Of a DNA stretch of 49,708 bases, positions 34,153 to 42,182 are shown piece after piece. The translations under genes were made by a program, and so were the position numbers. This DNA comes from an uncultured Oscillospiraceae bacterium (GTDB taxonomy: Bacteria > Bacillota > Clostridia > Oscillospirales > Oscillospiraceae). The stretch is from assembly GCA_900763965.1 (NCBI GenBank), contig CAAFMG010000011.1:1-49708 (forward strand), read 5' to 3'. The first letter of the stretch is position 1. Every line of letters begins with the position of its first letter. Under the pieces are notes generated by a model. That model did no database searches and was not told the origin of the DNA. It saw only the letters and a program-made list of their open reading frames with translations.

Positions 34153-35520
34153 TTAGATCCTCGTTGCGATCTGCCGGGCCACATACACACCGCTGGCAGA
34201 GGCGTGGGAGAGGGAGTGGGTGATGCCGCTGCCGTCTCCGATGATGTACAGACCATCGTGGCAGGTCATCAGGTTGTGATCCAGCTCCACCTCCATGTTG
34301 TAGAACTTCACCTCTACGCCGTAGAGCAGGGTGTCGTCATTGGCGGTGCCCGGGGCGATCTTGTCCAGAGCGTAGATCATTTCGATGATGCCGTCCAGGA
34401 TCCGCTTGGGAAGAACCAGGCTCAGGTCCCCTGCTGCGGCATTCAGGGTGGGCACGGTGAAGGATTCCCGGATCCGCTCCTCGGTGCTTCGGCGGCCCCG
34501 GATCAGGTCACCGAACCGCTGGACGATGACACCGCCGCCCAGCATGTTGCTCAGCCGGGCAATGCTCTCGCCGTAACCGTTGGAGTCCTTGAAGGGTTCG
34601 GAAAAATGCTTGGCCACCAGCAGGGCAAAGTTGGTGTTCTCCGTCTGCTTGGCCGGGTCCTCATAGCTGTGACCGTTGACGGTGACAATGCCGTTGGTGT
34701 TCTCGTTGACCACCTTGCCCTTAGGGTTCATGCAGAAGGTGCGCACCAGATCCTCATATTTGGAGGTGCGGTAGACGATTTTGCTTTCGTACAGTTCGTC
34801 GGTCAGATGGGCAAAGATTCCTGCCGGAAGCTCCACCCGCACGCCGATATCCACCCGGTTGGAGTTGGTGTGGATCTTCAGCTCATGGCATACCTGCTCC
34901 ATCCACTTGCTGCCGCTGCGTCCGGCGGAAATGACGCACTCCCTGCCGTCATAGCTGGTATCGCCGTGGTGCAGCCGATAGCCGTTTTCCAGCTTTTCCA
35001 CCCGGTCGATCATGCAGTTAAAGTGAAAATCCACCTTTTCCTTCAAATGGTCATACAGGTGACCCAGAACGATGTAGTTGATATCCGTGCCCAGATGGCG
35101 CACGGAGGCATCCAGCAGATGCAGGTCATTTTGCATACAGCTGGTTTTCAGGCTGGAACCGGCAGTGGAGTACAGCTTGGTGCCCTCTCCGCCGAAGGCC
35201 AGGTTGATCTTATCCACATATTCCATCAATTCCAGGGCAGGCTTTTTACCGATGTACTTATACAGGGTGCCGCCAAAGTCATTGGTGATGTTGTATTTGC
35301 CGTCGGAAAAGGCACCTGCGCCGCCGAAGCCGCTCATAATGGAGCAGTTTTTGCAGTGGATGCAGCTTTTGACCTTGTCTCCGTCAATGGGACAGCGGCG
35401 CTTTTTCAGCTCGTTACCCATTTCAAACACAGCGATCTTCAGCTCCGGTCTTTTTTCCAGCAGCTCGTATGCTGTGAAAATACCGCCGGGGCCTGCGCCC
35501 ACGATCAATACGTCGTACAT
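34153..35520 (-). CDS. FAD-dependent dehydrogenase (COG2509-like)
   Basis: A 455-residue flavoprotein. The dinucleotide-binding motif is VGAGPGGIFTAYEL at the N-terminus. A cysteine-containing CIHCKNCSIMSGFGGAG segment, AGRSGSKWM, and the C-terminal FAD contact YIIGDGSGITHSL follow. These match uncharacterised NAD(FAD)-utilising dehydrogenases (COG2509). The substrate is unknown. The start has AGGAGG 7 bases upstream. A SigA-like promoter and, between it and the RBS, a strong terminator hairpin lie ahead of the gene, suggesting regulation by transcription attenuation. Confidence 0.9.
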   Translation of the reverse strand: MYDVLIVGAGPGGIFTAYELLEKRPELKIAVFEMGNELKKRRCPIDGDKVKSCIHCKNCSIMSGFGGAGAFSDGKYNITNDFGGTLYKYIGKKPALELMEYVDKINLAFGGEGTKLYSTAGSSLKTSCMQNDLHLLDASVRHLGTDINYIVLGHLYDHLKEKVDFHFNCMIDRVEKLENGYRLHHGDTSYDGRECVISAGRSGSKWMEQVCHELKIHTNSNRVDIGVRVELPAGIFAHLTDELYESKIVYRTSKYEDLVRTFCMNPKGKVVNENTNGIVTVNGHSYEDPAKQTENTNFALLVAKHFSEPFKDSNGYGESIARLSNMLGGGVIVQRFGDLIRGRRSTEERIRESFTVPTLNAAAGDLSLVLPKRILDGIIEMIYALDKIAPGTANDDTLLYGVEVKFYNMEVELDHNLMTCHDGLYIIGDGSGITHSLSHASASGVYVARQIATRI

Positions 35521-35540
35521 ATCATTTACCTCCTGAAATC

Positions 35541-35572
35541 AAAAAAAGTTGACTACCGGTGTGGTAGTCAAC
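35541..35572 (-). promoter_or_regulatory. attenuator-like terminator in the FAD dehydrogenase leader
   Basis: On the minus strand GTTGACTACC and GGTAGTCAAC form a perfect 10-bp stem with a 5-base loop followed by seven Ts, ending 9 bases before the AGGAGG. The transcript from the promoter at 35623-35651 would reach it after about 45 bases. I found no clear leader peptide or known riboswitch. Confidence 0.7.
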
Positions 35573-35622
35573 CTGTTTGGAAATTTTGTACCCTGCCTGG
35601 GGTGCAGATCTATACCCAATCT

Positions 35623-35651
35623 ATTATACATGCAAATCCCCATTCTGGCAA
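35623..35651 (-). promoter_or_regulatory. promoter of FAD dehydrogenase gene
   Basis: TTGCCA (35646-35651), 17 bp, perfect TATAAT (35623-35628), minus strand. Confidence 0.7.
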
Positions 35652-35671
35652 GTAAAATATGCGTGAATATC

Positions 35672-36862
35672 CTAAGTTTCCTGAATTGTTTCTTGAATCA
35701 GACTGCGGAATACCGGAAGGCTCCGTTCGATCATCTCCGGGCTGACACAGTAGCACACCCGGAAATAGCCGGGACAGCCGAAGCCGTCACCGGGCACCAG
35801 CAGCAGATCCTTTTCCTTGGCCCGGTCGCTGAAGGCTACAGCATCCCCGCCGGGGGCTTTGACAAAGAGGTAAAAGGCACCGTCCGGCTTGGCAGCCTCA
35901 TAGCCCCAGGCCGTCAGCCCTTCATAGAGGGCACGGCGGTTTTTGTCGTAGGCTTCCAGATCCGGCCCCAGACCGGCGCACCGGGCAATGACCTTCTGCC
36001 ACAGGGACGGGGCGCAGACGTGACCGCAGGCCCTGGCGGCCCCGGCCACGGCGGCGTACAGCTCCCGGCTGTCCTGTGCCTGCCGGGGGATGTACACATA
36101 GCCGATCCGTTCGCCGGGAAGGGACAGGCTCTTGGAATAGGAGTAGCAGACGATGGTGTTGGGGTAGATCAGGGGCAGGAAGGGCACCTCCACCCCGTAG
36201 GCAAGCTCCCGGTAGGGCTCATCGGAGACGATGTAAATGGGGTGGCCGAATTCGGCGCTTTTCCGTTCCAGCAGTTCACCCAGCCGGGTCAGCACCTGCC
36301 GGGTGTACACCACCCCGGAGGGATTGTTGGGGGAGTTCAGGATCACCGCCTGGGTCTTTTCCGTGAGCATGGCCTCCACCGCTTCCAGACGGATCTGAAA
36401 ATGGGGAATATCCGGGGGAACCACCCGGAACACCAGCCCGGCCTCCTGGGCAAAGGGCTTGTACTCCGGGAAATAGGGGGCAATGGCCAGAATTTCAGCC
36501 CCAGGGACTGCCAGTGCCCGGAATACTGCCGCCAGCTCCGGTGCGGCGCCGCCCATGAGGAACAGATCCTCCGCCGAGGCACCTGCCTGATACCGATCAT
36601 TTAAATCCTGGGCAATGGCCTGCCGGGCGGAAAGATCGCCCGCGGCACTGGTGTAGCCGTGAACTTCCAGAGAATCGGTATCCGCCGAAATCTGGCAGAT
36701 GGCCCGGTTCACCGCCTCCGGGGCGGGGATGGAGGGATTTCCCAGGGAGTAGTCGTAGACATTTTCCCGGCCCACCACTGCCGCCCGGGCACAGCCGTAG
36801 GTAAACAGCTCCCGGATGCAGGAACGATTGGCACCCAGAGCATAGGCATTTTCATTGTACAT
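35672..36862 (-). CDS. pyridoxal phosphate-dependent aminotransferase (class I)
   Basis: A 396-residue fold-type I aminotransferase. It shows DYSLGNPSIPAPEAVNRA, HGYTSAAGD, LNSPNNPSGVVY, IVSDEPYRELAY and the PLP lysine in CYSYSKSLSLPGERIGY. It is similar in pattern to aspartate/aromatic aminotransferases; the substrate is not fixed. AGGAGG lies 7 bases before the ATG. It probably forms its own unit, as the downstream gene has its own promoter. Confidence 0.93.
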   Translation of the reverse strand: MYNENAYALGANRSCIRELFTYGCARAAVVGRENVYDYSLGNPSIPAPEAVNRAICQISADTDSLEVHGYTSAAGDLSARQAIAQDLNDRYQAGASAEDLFLMGGAAPELAAVFRALAVPGAEILAIAPYFPEYKPFAQEAGLVFRVVPPDIPHFQIRLEAVEAMLTEKTQAVILNSPNNPSGVVYTRQVLTRLGELLERKSAEFGHPIYIVSDEPYRELAYGVEVPFLPLIYPNTIVCYSYSKSLSLPGERIGYVYIPRQAQDSRELYAAVAGAARACGHVCAPSLWQKVIARCAGLGPDLEAYDKNRRALYEGLTAWGYEAAKPDGAFYLFVKAPGGDAVAFSDRAKEKDLLLVPGDGFGCPGYFRVCYCVSPEMIERSLPVFRSLIQETIQET

Positions 36863-36899
36863 GGCATTTCCTCCTAAGGATGCTGCCCCGGCACAGACC

Positions 36900-37305
36900 A
36901 GTAGAGCGTATCCTTTAAAACTTCATTTACGCAACGAAATTTTTGCGGCGGTAATTCGGTGGCACCGTCTGCGTAGGGTGGTGCGCCGCGCAGCGAATCA
37001 AAATAAAATGATTGCCAGGGGCGATCACACCATAATATAACGGCTATCAGCCGCCCGGTTATTTCCCACATGGGGAAATAACGTCGGCGCAAAGCGCCGA
37101 CAATGCAATACCAAACATTTGCAAATGCAATTCGGCGGTATATTGTCGAAACATGGTACATTTGCAACATTAAGGGCTTGGTGGGTGTGTAACGGTTCTG
37201 CTCAAGAACTTGCCACGTTGGCGGGCGGCTGATAGCCGCCCCTACGCGGTCTGTGCCACCAAATTTCTGCCGGGGTGATTTCGGAGCGTTTGTAGTAGAG
37301 CGTAT
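36900..37305. other. non-coding region with REP-like hairpins bounded by 12-bp direct repeats
   Basis: No gene was found in 36863-37312. AGTAGAGCGTAT occurs at 36900-36911 and 37294-37305. Between them are hairpins GTTATTTCCC/GGGAAATAAC (37059-37082), GTCGGCGC/GCGCCGAC (37083-37101) and GGGCGGCT/AGCCGCCC (37223-37241), plus a related GGCT-ATC-AGCC at about 37042. A perfect Spo0A-box-like TGTCGAA is at 37144-37150. Confidence 0.55.
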
Positions 37306-37312
37306 GAATATG

Positions 37313-37987
37313 TTACCCGCAGTACAGAGGTGCAGCGGGGTCGTAGGGCTGGGGCTTGTAGGTCACTGAGGAAATGGGCTTACCTTCGATGCCATATTTT
37401 GGATTGTACCCAAAAAGGTTAACATAACTCAGAAGGTCGTCCCGCTCCTTTTCCATCTCTTCCATTACGGCCACTGTGGCGATCACGTCATCCACCGCCC
37501 GGTGGGAGTTCACCACCCGGCCGGAAAGGCCGTACTGCTCGATGGCACTGCACAGCCGGTGGGGATAGCTGTGGCGATCCCGGTATACCGTCAAAAGATC
37601 CAGCTTGTCCTTGCCCTTGAGAATGGTGGGGTCCCCATCCCGCAGGAGCATATAAAACAGAAAGCTCAGGTCAAAGTGGGCGTTGTAGGCCAGCAGCAGG
37701 GAATTTCCTGCCAACAGCTCCCCAATGTCCCGGCACACCCGGGTCTTGGGCAGGCCCCGCTCCCGGAGATCCTGGGTGGAGATCCCCGTCAGCTCCTGGA
37801 TCTTTGGGGGCACAAAGCCGCCGGGGGACAGGGCCACCAGCTGGTCATACTCCCGGGTCACCCCGGAGGGCTCCACCACCACGGCGGCGAATTCGATGAT
37901 CTCGTCCCGGTTGTATTGCAGGCCGGTGGTCTCAGTGTCAAACAGCACCAACCGGTCGTATCGGGCAAATAGGGAATCAAATGCCAT
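37313..37987 (-). CDS. DnaQ-like 3'-5' exonuclease
   Basis: A 224-residue DEDDh exonuclease. Exo I is LFDTETTGL (Asp17, Glu19), Exo II is AYNAHFDLSFL, and Exo III is NSHRAVDDVIAT. The C-terminal ~45 residues (YVNLFGYNPKYG) are typical of the short stand-alone PolC/DnaQ-like proteins of Clostridia. It may trim DNA or RNA; role unproven. The start at 37987 has AGGAGA upstream and overlaps the CYTH gene end by 11 bases, so the two are coupled. Confidence 0.9.
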   Translation of the reverse strand: MAFDSLFARYDRLVLFDTETTGLQYNRDEIIEFAAVVVEPSGVTREYDQLVALSPGGFVPPKIQELTGISTQDLRERGLPKTRVCRDIGELLAGNSLLLAYNAHFDLSFLFYMLLRDGDPTILKGKDKLDLLTVYRDRHSYPHRLCSAIEQYGLSGRVVNSHRAVDDVIATVAVMEEMEKERDDLLSYVNLFGYNPKYGIEGKPISSVTYKPQPYDPAAPLYCG

Positions 37988-38570
37988 GTTCTGTCTCCTG
38001 TTCTGCCAGATCTCTGGCACGTTTGAATTTGCTGGCGGTTTCCGGAACCAGGCCGTACTGCTCTGCCAGCTTCCGGGCGAAGGCCTCTGCTGCCTGCCGG
38101 GAGCCGGATTTCAGCTCCACTTCTACTTCGCACAGAGCAAGCTCCCGGAGCCTGCCCAGCAGCACCCCCTGATCCAAAGCCAGCTCTACGGTTCCCTCAG
38201 GAACCGCCACCAAGGCGGCCTGCCGGGTGAACCGGGCACCGCAGATGGGAATTACCCCGGCGGCGGTGAGATTTTCCAGCTCCTGAGAGCCGGAAAGGCG
38301 GCACAGAGCCGGAATGCCCGTCTCTATGTCCGCGGCTTCCGTCTCCCATTCCCACCGGGCACCCTCCGGGCCGGGGATTTTCAGGGTGCAGACCCCTACC
38401 CCATTTTCCAGACGGCGGCGCAGGGTCCAGCGGCGGGAGGACAGCTGCCGATCCGGGGTGTCGTAGTAGGTGGTCTCCATGGCGATCTGCCGAAAGGGAC
38501 CGAAGGCGGCAGAAAGCGCAGCGATCCGTTCCGGGTCAGCCCGGTATTTCCATTCCAATTCCTGTCCCAT
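37977..38570 (-). CDS. CYTH domain protein
   Basis: A 197-residue CYTH-fold protein with the N-terminal ELEWKYR (an ExExK signature), YYDTPDRQLSSRRWTLRRR and VELALDQG, CEVEVELKSG motifs. CYTH proteins hydrolyse or bind triphosphates, for example inorganic triphosphate or thiamine triphosphate. GGAG is 6 bases before the ATG at 38570. The leader contains a 10-bp hairpin (38586-38618), and a promoter is at 38632-38660. Coupled to the downstream exonuclease. Confidence 0.87.
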   Translation of the reverse strand: MGQELEWKYRADPERIAALSAAFGPFRQIAMETTYYDTPDRQLSSRRWTLRRRLENGVGVCTLKIPGPEGARWEWETEAADIETGIPALCRLSGSQELENLTAAGVIPICGARFTRQAALVAVPEGTVELALDQGVLLGRLRELALCEVEVELKSGSRQAAEAFARKLAEQYGLVPETASKFKRARDLAEQETEHGI

Positions 38571-38585
38571 GGTAATCTCCTTGCA

Positions 38586-38618
38586 AGCCTGTCCGGAAAA
38601 TGTACGCTCGGACAGGCT
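38586..38618 (-). promoter_or_regulatory. hairpin in the CYTH gene leader
   Basis: AGCCTGTCCG and CGGACAGGCT form a perfect 10-bp stem ending about 5 bases before the GGAG of the CYTH gene. There is no T-run, so any effect would be on translation or mRNA stability. Confidence 0.45.
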
Positions 38619-38631
38619 CTGATTTTTCCCC

Positions 38632-38660
38632 ATTATACACCCTGCGCCGCCGGGATGCAA
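38632..38660 (-). promoter_or_regulatory. promoter of CYTH-exonuclease operon
   Basis: TTGCAT (38655-38660), 17 bp, perfect TATAAT (38632-38637), minus strand. Confidence 0.65.
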
Positions 38661-38682
38661 GAATCTTTCCCGGCCTTGCCGT

Positions 38683-38689
38683 TGCGACA
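38683..38689 (-). promoter_or_regulatory. possible Spo0A box upstream of spoIIE
   Basis: TGTCGCA matches the 0A box TGTCGAA at 6 of 7 positions, about 100 bases before spoIIE. In Bacillus spoIIE is activated by phosphorylated Spo0A. Single short match only. Confidence 0.3.
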
Positions 38690-38792
38690 GCATTCTTTTT
38701 TCTGCTGTGGTAGGATGGAGCCATCCATACCATCCGGGGCGATTCGTTTCGCCCCGCCGTACCCGATCACTGTGGAAGGACGTGGTGTACAA

Positions 38793-40676
38793 ATGCGAAC
38801 CGTCGTGGAAACCTGTCTGTGGAAAGTGGAGCGATTTTTCCGAAAATGCACCCTGGATCCGGGAGTGCAGAAGCTGGGCCATGCCGCTGCCTGGGTTGGA
38901 AGCGGGTTTTTCCTCACCGCAGCCGCCATCCGGGGGAGCTTTCAGCCCCTGGCTCTGGGGCTGATCTGCGCCTGTAGCGGCTGGCAGGCACTGGGGACAG
39001 CCCTGGGAGCCGCCGCCGGGTACGCCCTACACTGGGCGGAAGCCGGGTTGGAGGGGGTAATCTGGGCGGCGGAAGGGCTCCTGCTGGCCCTGCTGCCGGG
39101 GAAAGCCCGGTGGGCAAAGACCTATCCCCTGCTGATCCCAGGGCTGGCGGGGGCAGCCACTGCATTGACCGGGCTGGGATTTCTCTTTTTTCACCGGGGG
39201 GCGGGGTTTCCTTTGTTTTTTCTCCGGGTCTGTCTGGCCCCGGCCGCCGCCTGGTTTTTTGCCCGGGGGGCAGACCACCGGGAGCCACTGACAGACTGGG
39301 GAACGGCGGCGGTGGCGGTCCTGGCCCTGGCCCGGCTGGGCTGGTGCGGGTATCTGGCCGCCGGAATCCTTGCCCAGTGGGCATCCTTTCCGGCGGCGGT
39401 GCTGGCAGGATTGGGGCTGGATCTGGCCCAGGTCACGGCACTGCCCATGACGGCGATTTTGGCCTGCGCCTGGTTTGCAAGGCTCCTGCCTTTGCCGGAT
39501 CGCCGCCTGGGGGCTTTCCTTTCCGGAGCGGTGTGCCTTGCTGCCATGGCGCTGCTGGGGATCTGGGATCTGCACCCGCTGCCGGGGCTGCTTCTGGGGG
39601 GAATGATCGGCTGCTGTCTGCCGGTTCGGGCAGAAAATCTTCGCCGCCGGGGGCAGAGCGGCGCTGCCCAGGTGCGGCTGGAGCTGACGGCGGCGGTCAT
39701 GGCCCAGACCCAGCGCTTGCTGCTGGAGACTCCTCTGCCGGAAATTGACCAGGAGGCCCTTCTCCGCCGGGCAGCCGCCAGAGCCTGCACCAACTGCGTC
39801 AGCCGGGATTCCTGTATGGAGCGGCGGAGCCTGAACCTGACCCATTTGCAGGATCCACTGAGCTTTGCCTGCCGTCACCCCTGGCAGATCCAGGCAGAGC
39901 TGATCTGCGCCAGAGAGCGGTTCCGGGATCTCCGGGCTGACCGCCAGCGCAGGCAGGAGTACCGCAGCGCCCTGATTCAGCAGTATCGGTTTTTATCGGT
40001 GTATTTGCAGAAGTTGTCGGATATGCTTCCCCGGCGATCCGATGCCAAGACCCCTGTCTATCGGCTGGAAGTTTCTGCCCGATCCCGGGGAAAGGAGGAT
40101 GCCTGCGGCGATCGGTGCATGGCCTTTCCCGGGATGGGCTGCCGGTACTATGTTCTGCTGTGCGACGGTATGGGCACCGGCTTGGGGGCCGCCCACGAGG
40201 GCCAGTGCGCCGGATCCCTGCTGCGGCAGATGCTCACCGCCGGGTTTCCCCCGGAATATGCCTTTCGCAGTCTCAACAGCCTTCTGGTGCTGCGGGGACA
40301 GGCCGGGGCGGTGACGCTGGATCTTGCGGAGCTGCGGCTGGACACCGGCGGGGCCTCGGTCTACAAATGGGGTGCCGCCCCCAGCTATGTGCTGGGAAAG
40401 CGGGGAATCAAAAAAATCGGGACAGTCGGCCCGCCGCCTGGGATATCCCTGGAGGATGTCTGTCAGACGGTGGATCGACTGTCCCTGCGCCGGGAAGAAT
40501 CTCTGATCCTATCCAGCGACGGCGCACAGGTTGGGGAGATCCTGCGCCGGGGAGGAATGGGCCCTATGCCGCCAGGGGAGTTGGCACAGTGGCTTCTAAA
40601 GGAACACAATGCCGTCGGCAGCGACGATGCGACCGTTGCCGTCATTCGCCTGCACCGCCGTCAGCTGTCAACATAA
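38793..40676 (+). CDS. spoIIE: stage II sporulation protein E
   Basis: A 627-residue SpoIIE. The first ~290 residues form about ten membrane helices. A middle region includes CTNCVSRDSCMERR, and the C-terminal PP2C phosphatase domain from about 415 has LLCDGMGTGLGA (metal-binding Asp) and VGSDDATVAVIRLH. It dephosphorylates SpoIIAA to activate SigF in the forespore and interacts with FtsZ at the polar septum. It is about 200 residues shorter than the Bacillus protein, mostly in the middle FtsZ-interacting part. Start by a GGAAGG-type RBS; the 356 codons of open frame before it are a shadow of the minus-strand genes. Confidence 0.95.
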   Translation: MRTVVETCLWKVERFFRKCTLDPGVQKLGHAAAWVGSGFFLTAAAIRGSFQPLALGLICACSGWQALGTALGAAAGYALHWAEAGLEGVIWAAEGLLLALLPGKARWAKTYPLLIPGLAGAATALTGLGFLFFHRGAGFPLFFLRVCLAPAAAWFFARGADHREPLTDWGTAAVAVLALARLGWCGYLAAGILAQWASFPAAVLAGLGLDLAQVTALPMTAILACAWFARLLPLPDRRLGAFLSGAVCLAAMALLGIWDLHPLPGLLLGGMIGCCLPVRAENLRRRGQSGAAQVRLELTAAVMAQTQRLLLETPLPEIDQEALLRRAAARACTNCVSRDSCMERRSLNLTHLQDPLSFACRHPWQIQAELICARERFRDLRADRQRRQEYRSALIQQYRFLSVYLQKLSDMLPRRSDAKTPVYRLEVSARSRGKEDACGDRCMAFPGMGCRYYVLLCDGMGTGLGAAHEGQCAGSLLRQMLTAGFPPEYAFRSLNSLLVLRGQAGAVTLDLAELRLDTGGASVYKWGAAPSYVLGKRGIKKIGTVGPPPGISLEDVCQTVDRLSLRREESLILSSDGAQVGEILRRGGMGPMPPGELAQWLLKEHNAVGSDDATVAVIRLHRRQLST

Positions 40677-40807
40677 TACACCCTGTTTTGTGCGAATGCT
40701 GTCGAAACACAAGATGTTGGATAATCTTTCCAAGAAAAATCACAACATGTGGTGTAAAAGGGGTTTCGCAAGGGAAACATCGCCGCCATTTCTCAAAAGC
40801 TTCCCGC

Positions 40808-40855
40808 AAAAAGCCGCCCTCGGTCATTCCAAAACGGATGCCGGGGGCGGCTTTT
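40808..40855. terminator. bidirectional terminator between spoIIE and Veg-like gene
   Basis: AAAAAGCCGCCC and GGGCGGCTTTT enclose a 25-base loop between convergent genes; the T-run is stronger on the minus strand. Confidence 0.7.
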
Positions 40856-40856
40856 G

Positions 40857-41105
40857 TCACAGATCCAAAATTTCAATATTGTGGGTCAGCACATCGGTGT
40901 ATTGCAGGGTGTACCGCCTGGCTTGAGGGGAGGTGCTGTCCTCAATTTGAAAAACATGGTCATAGACACCGGTGATGAGGACAGGGACATTGTGCAGACG
41001 GATCTTGGGCTTGGCAATGGAAACATTGATGCGGATCCTGGGATTGTGCGGATACCGCTGCAAAATATCCTGTCGGATCTGCCGGAGAATGGAAATATCG
41101 CTCAT
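40857..41105 (-). CDS. Veg-like protein
   Basis: An 82-residue protein whose C-terminal half (GVYDHVFQIED, then YTLQYTDVLTHNIEIL) resembles Veg proteins, which end in a YSYADVLTETVE-type motif. Veg is a small, highly expressed protein linked to biofilm and spore outgrowth in Bacillus. The N-terminal half differs from classical Veg, so this may be a divergent paralogue. A GGAAAG RBS is upstream of the ATG. Confidence 0.6.
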   Translation of the reverse strand: MSDISILRQIRQDILQRYPHNPRIRINVSIAKPKIRLHNVPVLITGVYDHVFQIEDSTSPQARRYTLQYTDVLTHNIEILDL

Positions 41106-41126
41106 AACATCACACTTTCCGGGTTA

Positions 41127-41151
41127 CCCCGCCTGAAAACCTCAGGCGGGG
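41127..41151 (-). terminator. hairpin between unknown gene and Veg-like gene
   Basis: CCCCGCCTGA and TCAGGCGGGG form a perfect 10-bp stem with a 5-base loop, 6 bases after the stop of the gene at 41158. No T-run, so it may be a weak terminator or processing signal. Confidence 0.5.
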
Positions 41152-41157
41152 CTGGCC

Positions 41158-41406
41158 TTAACAAAAGTATTCGCTGACATCCGCTTTGTCACTGTACTGC
41201 TTTCTGACCCGGACAAGCACCGAACCGTCGGGCTGTTCCGTTTCCTCGGTGATCTGATACCGGGTGTGGCTCTTTTCCAGCATGGACTTGTAGCGGGCCA
41301 CCTCGTGATGGTTGACCTCCAGCTGCCGCTCATGGGTCAAGCCGCAGTCCGGCTTCTGGGAAAACACCAGCGTCTGCATCAGACACGCTGCCTTGACACG
41401 TTTCAT
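41158..41406 (-). CDS. small hypothetical protein with HHE-like motif
   Basis: An 82-residue protein that I do not recognise. It begins MKRVKAACLMQTLVFSQKPD, has a VNHHEVARYKSMLEK segment and ends in an acidic tail with a penultimate Phe and terminal Cys. Three cysteines are present (residues 8, 21 and 82). The start at 41406 has GGGAGGTG 6 bases upstream, and a promoter (41550-41578) gives it a leader of about 140 bases. Coding character and RBS make it likely real; function unknown. Confidence 0.65.
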   Translation of the reverse strand: MKRVKAACLMQTLVFSQKPDCGLTHERQLEVNHHEVARYKSMLEKSHTRYQITEETEQPDGSVLVRVRKQYSDKADVSEYFC

Positions 41407-41549
41407 AATTTCACCTCCCTCTGCCTGTGCCCGGACAGGACACAGACCTGTTTCAGAGAGATGATCCGTGAACAAACGGCCTGTAAGCGTCCGTCTGCCG
41501 TCAACGCCTACCACCGGATGCACTCCCATGATATCTTCGATATACTTCT

Positions 41550-41578
41550 ATTTTAGCAGAGTTTTTCGGATATTTCAA
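41550..41578 (-). promoter_or_regulatory. promoter of the 82-residue protein gene
   Basis: TTGAAA (41573-41578), 17 bp, TAAAAT (41550-41555), minus strand. Confidence 0.55.
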
Positions 41579-41603
41579 AGGGTTATTTCCACAAAAAATC
41601 CAA

Positions 41604-42182
41604 TCAAAACAGTTCCGCAATGATCTTCGCACACCTGTCAATGCCCACCACGCCGCTGTCCAGGGTCAGGTGGTAATTCTGGGCGCGGCCCCATTTCTGG
41701 TCGGTGTAGAACCGGTGGTAGGCTGCCCGGCGCTTGTCCTTCTCCCGCAGGCGCTCCTCCGGGGACTGCTCCCGCTGGCCGTAGACCTCCACAATGCGAT
41801 TGGCCCGGAAGGCCAGATCCGCATGGATGAACACCTTTAAGCAGTCCGCCTTGTCCTGCAAAATGTAGTTGGCACAGCGGCCTACAATGACACAGGGGCC
41901 CTTTTCGGCAAGGCCTGTGATGACCCGGTACTGATGCTCCCAGAGAATGTCCTCGTTGGTAGGGCCGAACATCCGGTTGGAAAAGGCGGAAGCCAGGAAG
42001 CCGCCGGGGGCATACTCCCCCGCCTCCTGCACATAGTCCGGGGCAAAGCCGGTCTCCTTTGCCATTTGCTGAATGATCTGCGCATCATAGCAGGGGATCC
42101 CCAGCGTTTGTGCCACCTTTTTGCCGATGGTGCGCCCGCCGCTGCCAAACTCCCGGCTGACGGTGATGACTCTGTTTTTCAT
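41604..42182 (-). CDS. cytidylate kinase-like protein
   Basis: A 192-residue P-loop protein of the cytidylate-kinase-like family. The N-terminal VSREFGSGGRTIGKKVA contains the modified P-loop, then PCYDAQIIQQMAKETG, CVIVGRCANYIL, LKVFIHADLAFRANRI and the lid DKRRAAYHRFYTD. True Cmk has a larger NMP-binding insert; this family's substrate is unknown. The start overlaps the MATE stop by 4 bases (ATGA), with AAGGAG 10 bases upstream. It is probably co-expressed with the pump. Confidence 0.9.
   Translation of the reverse strand: MKNRVITVSREFGSGGRTIGKKVAQTLGIPCYDAQIIQQMAKETGFAPDYVQEAGEYAPGGFLASAFSNRMFGPTNEDILWEHQYRVITGLAEKGPCVIVGRCANYILQDKADCLKVFIHADLAFRANRIVEVYGQREQSPEERLREKDKRRAAYHRFYTDQKWGRAQNYHLTLDSGVVGIDRCAKIIAELF

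Noticed and set aside
37725..38792. N-terminal extension of spoIIE by 356 codons
   Set aside because: Overlaps the exonuclease and CYTH genes antisense and has no SpoIIE similarity; the start at 38793 begins the membrane domain.
39027..39878. 283-codon minus-strand frame opposite spoIIE
   Set aside because: Gln/Pro/Arg-rich shadow of the hydrophobic SpoIIE membrane region.
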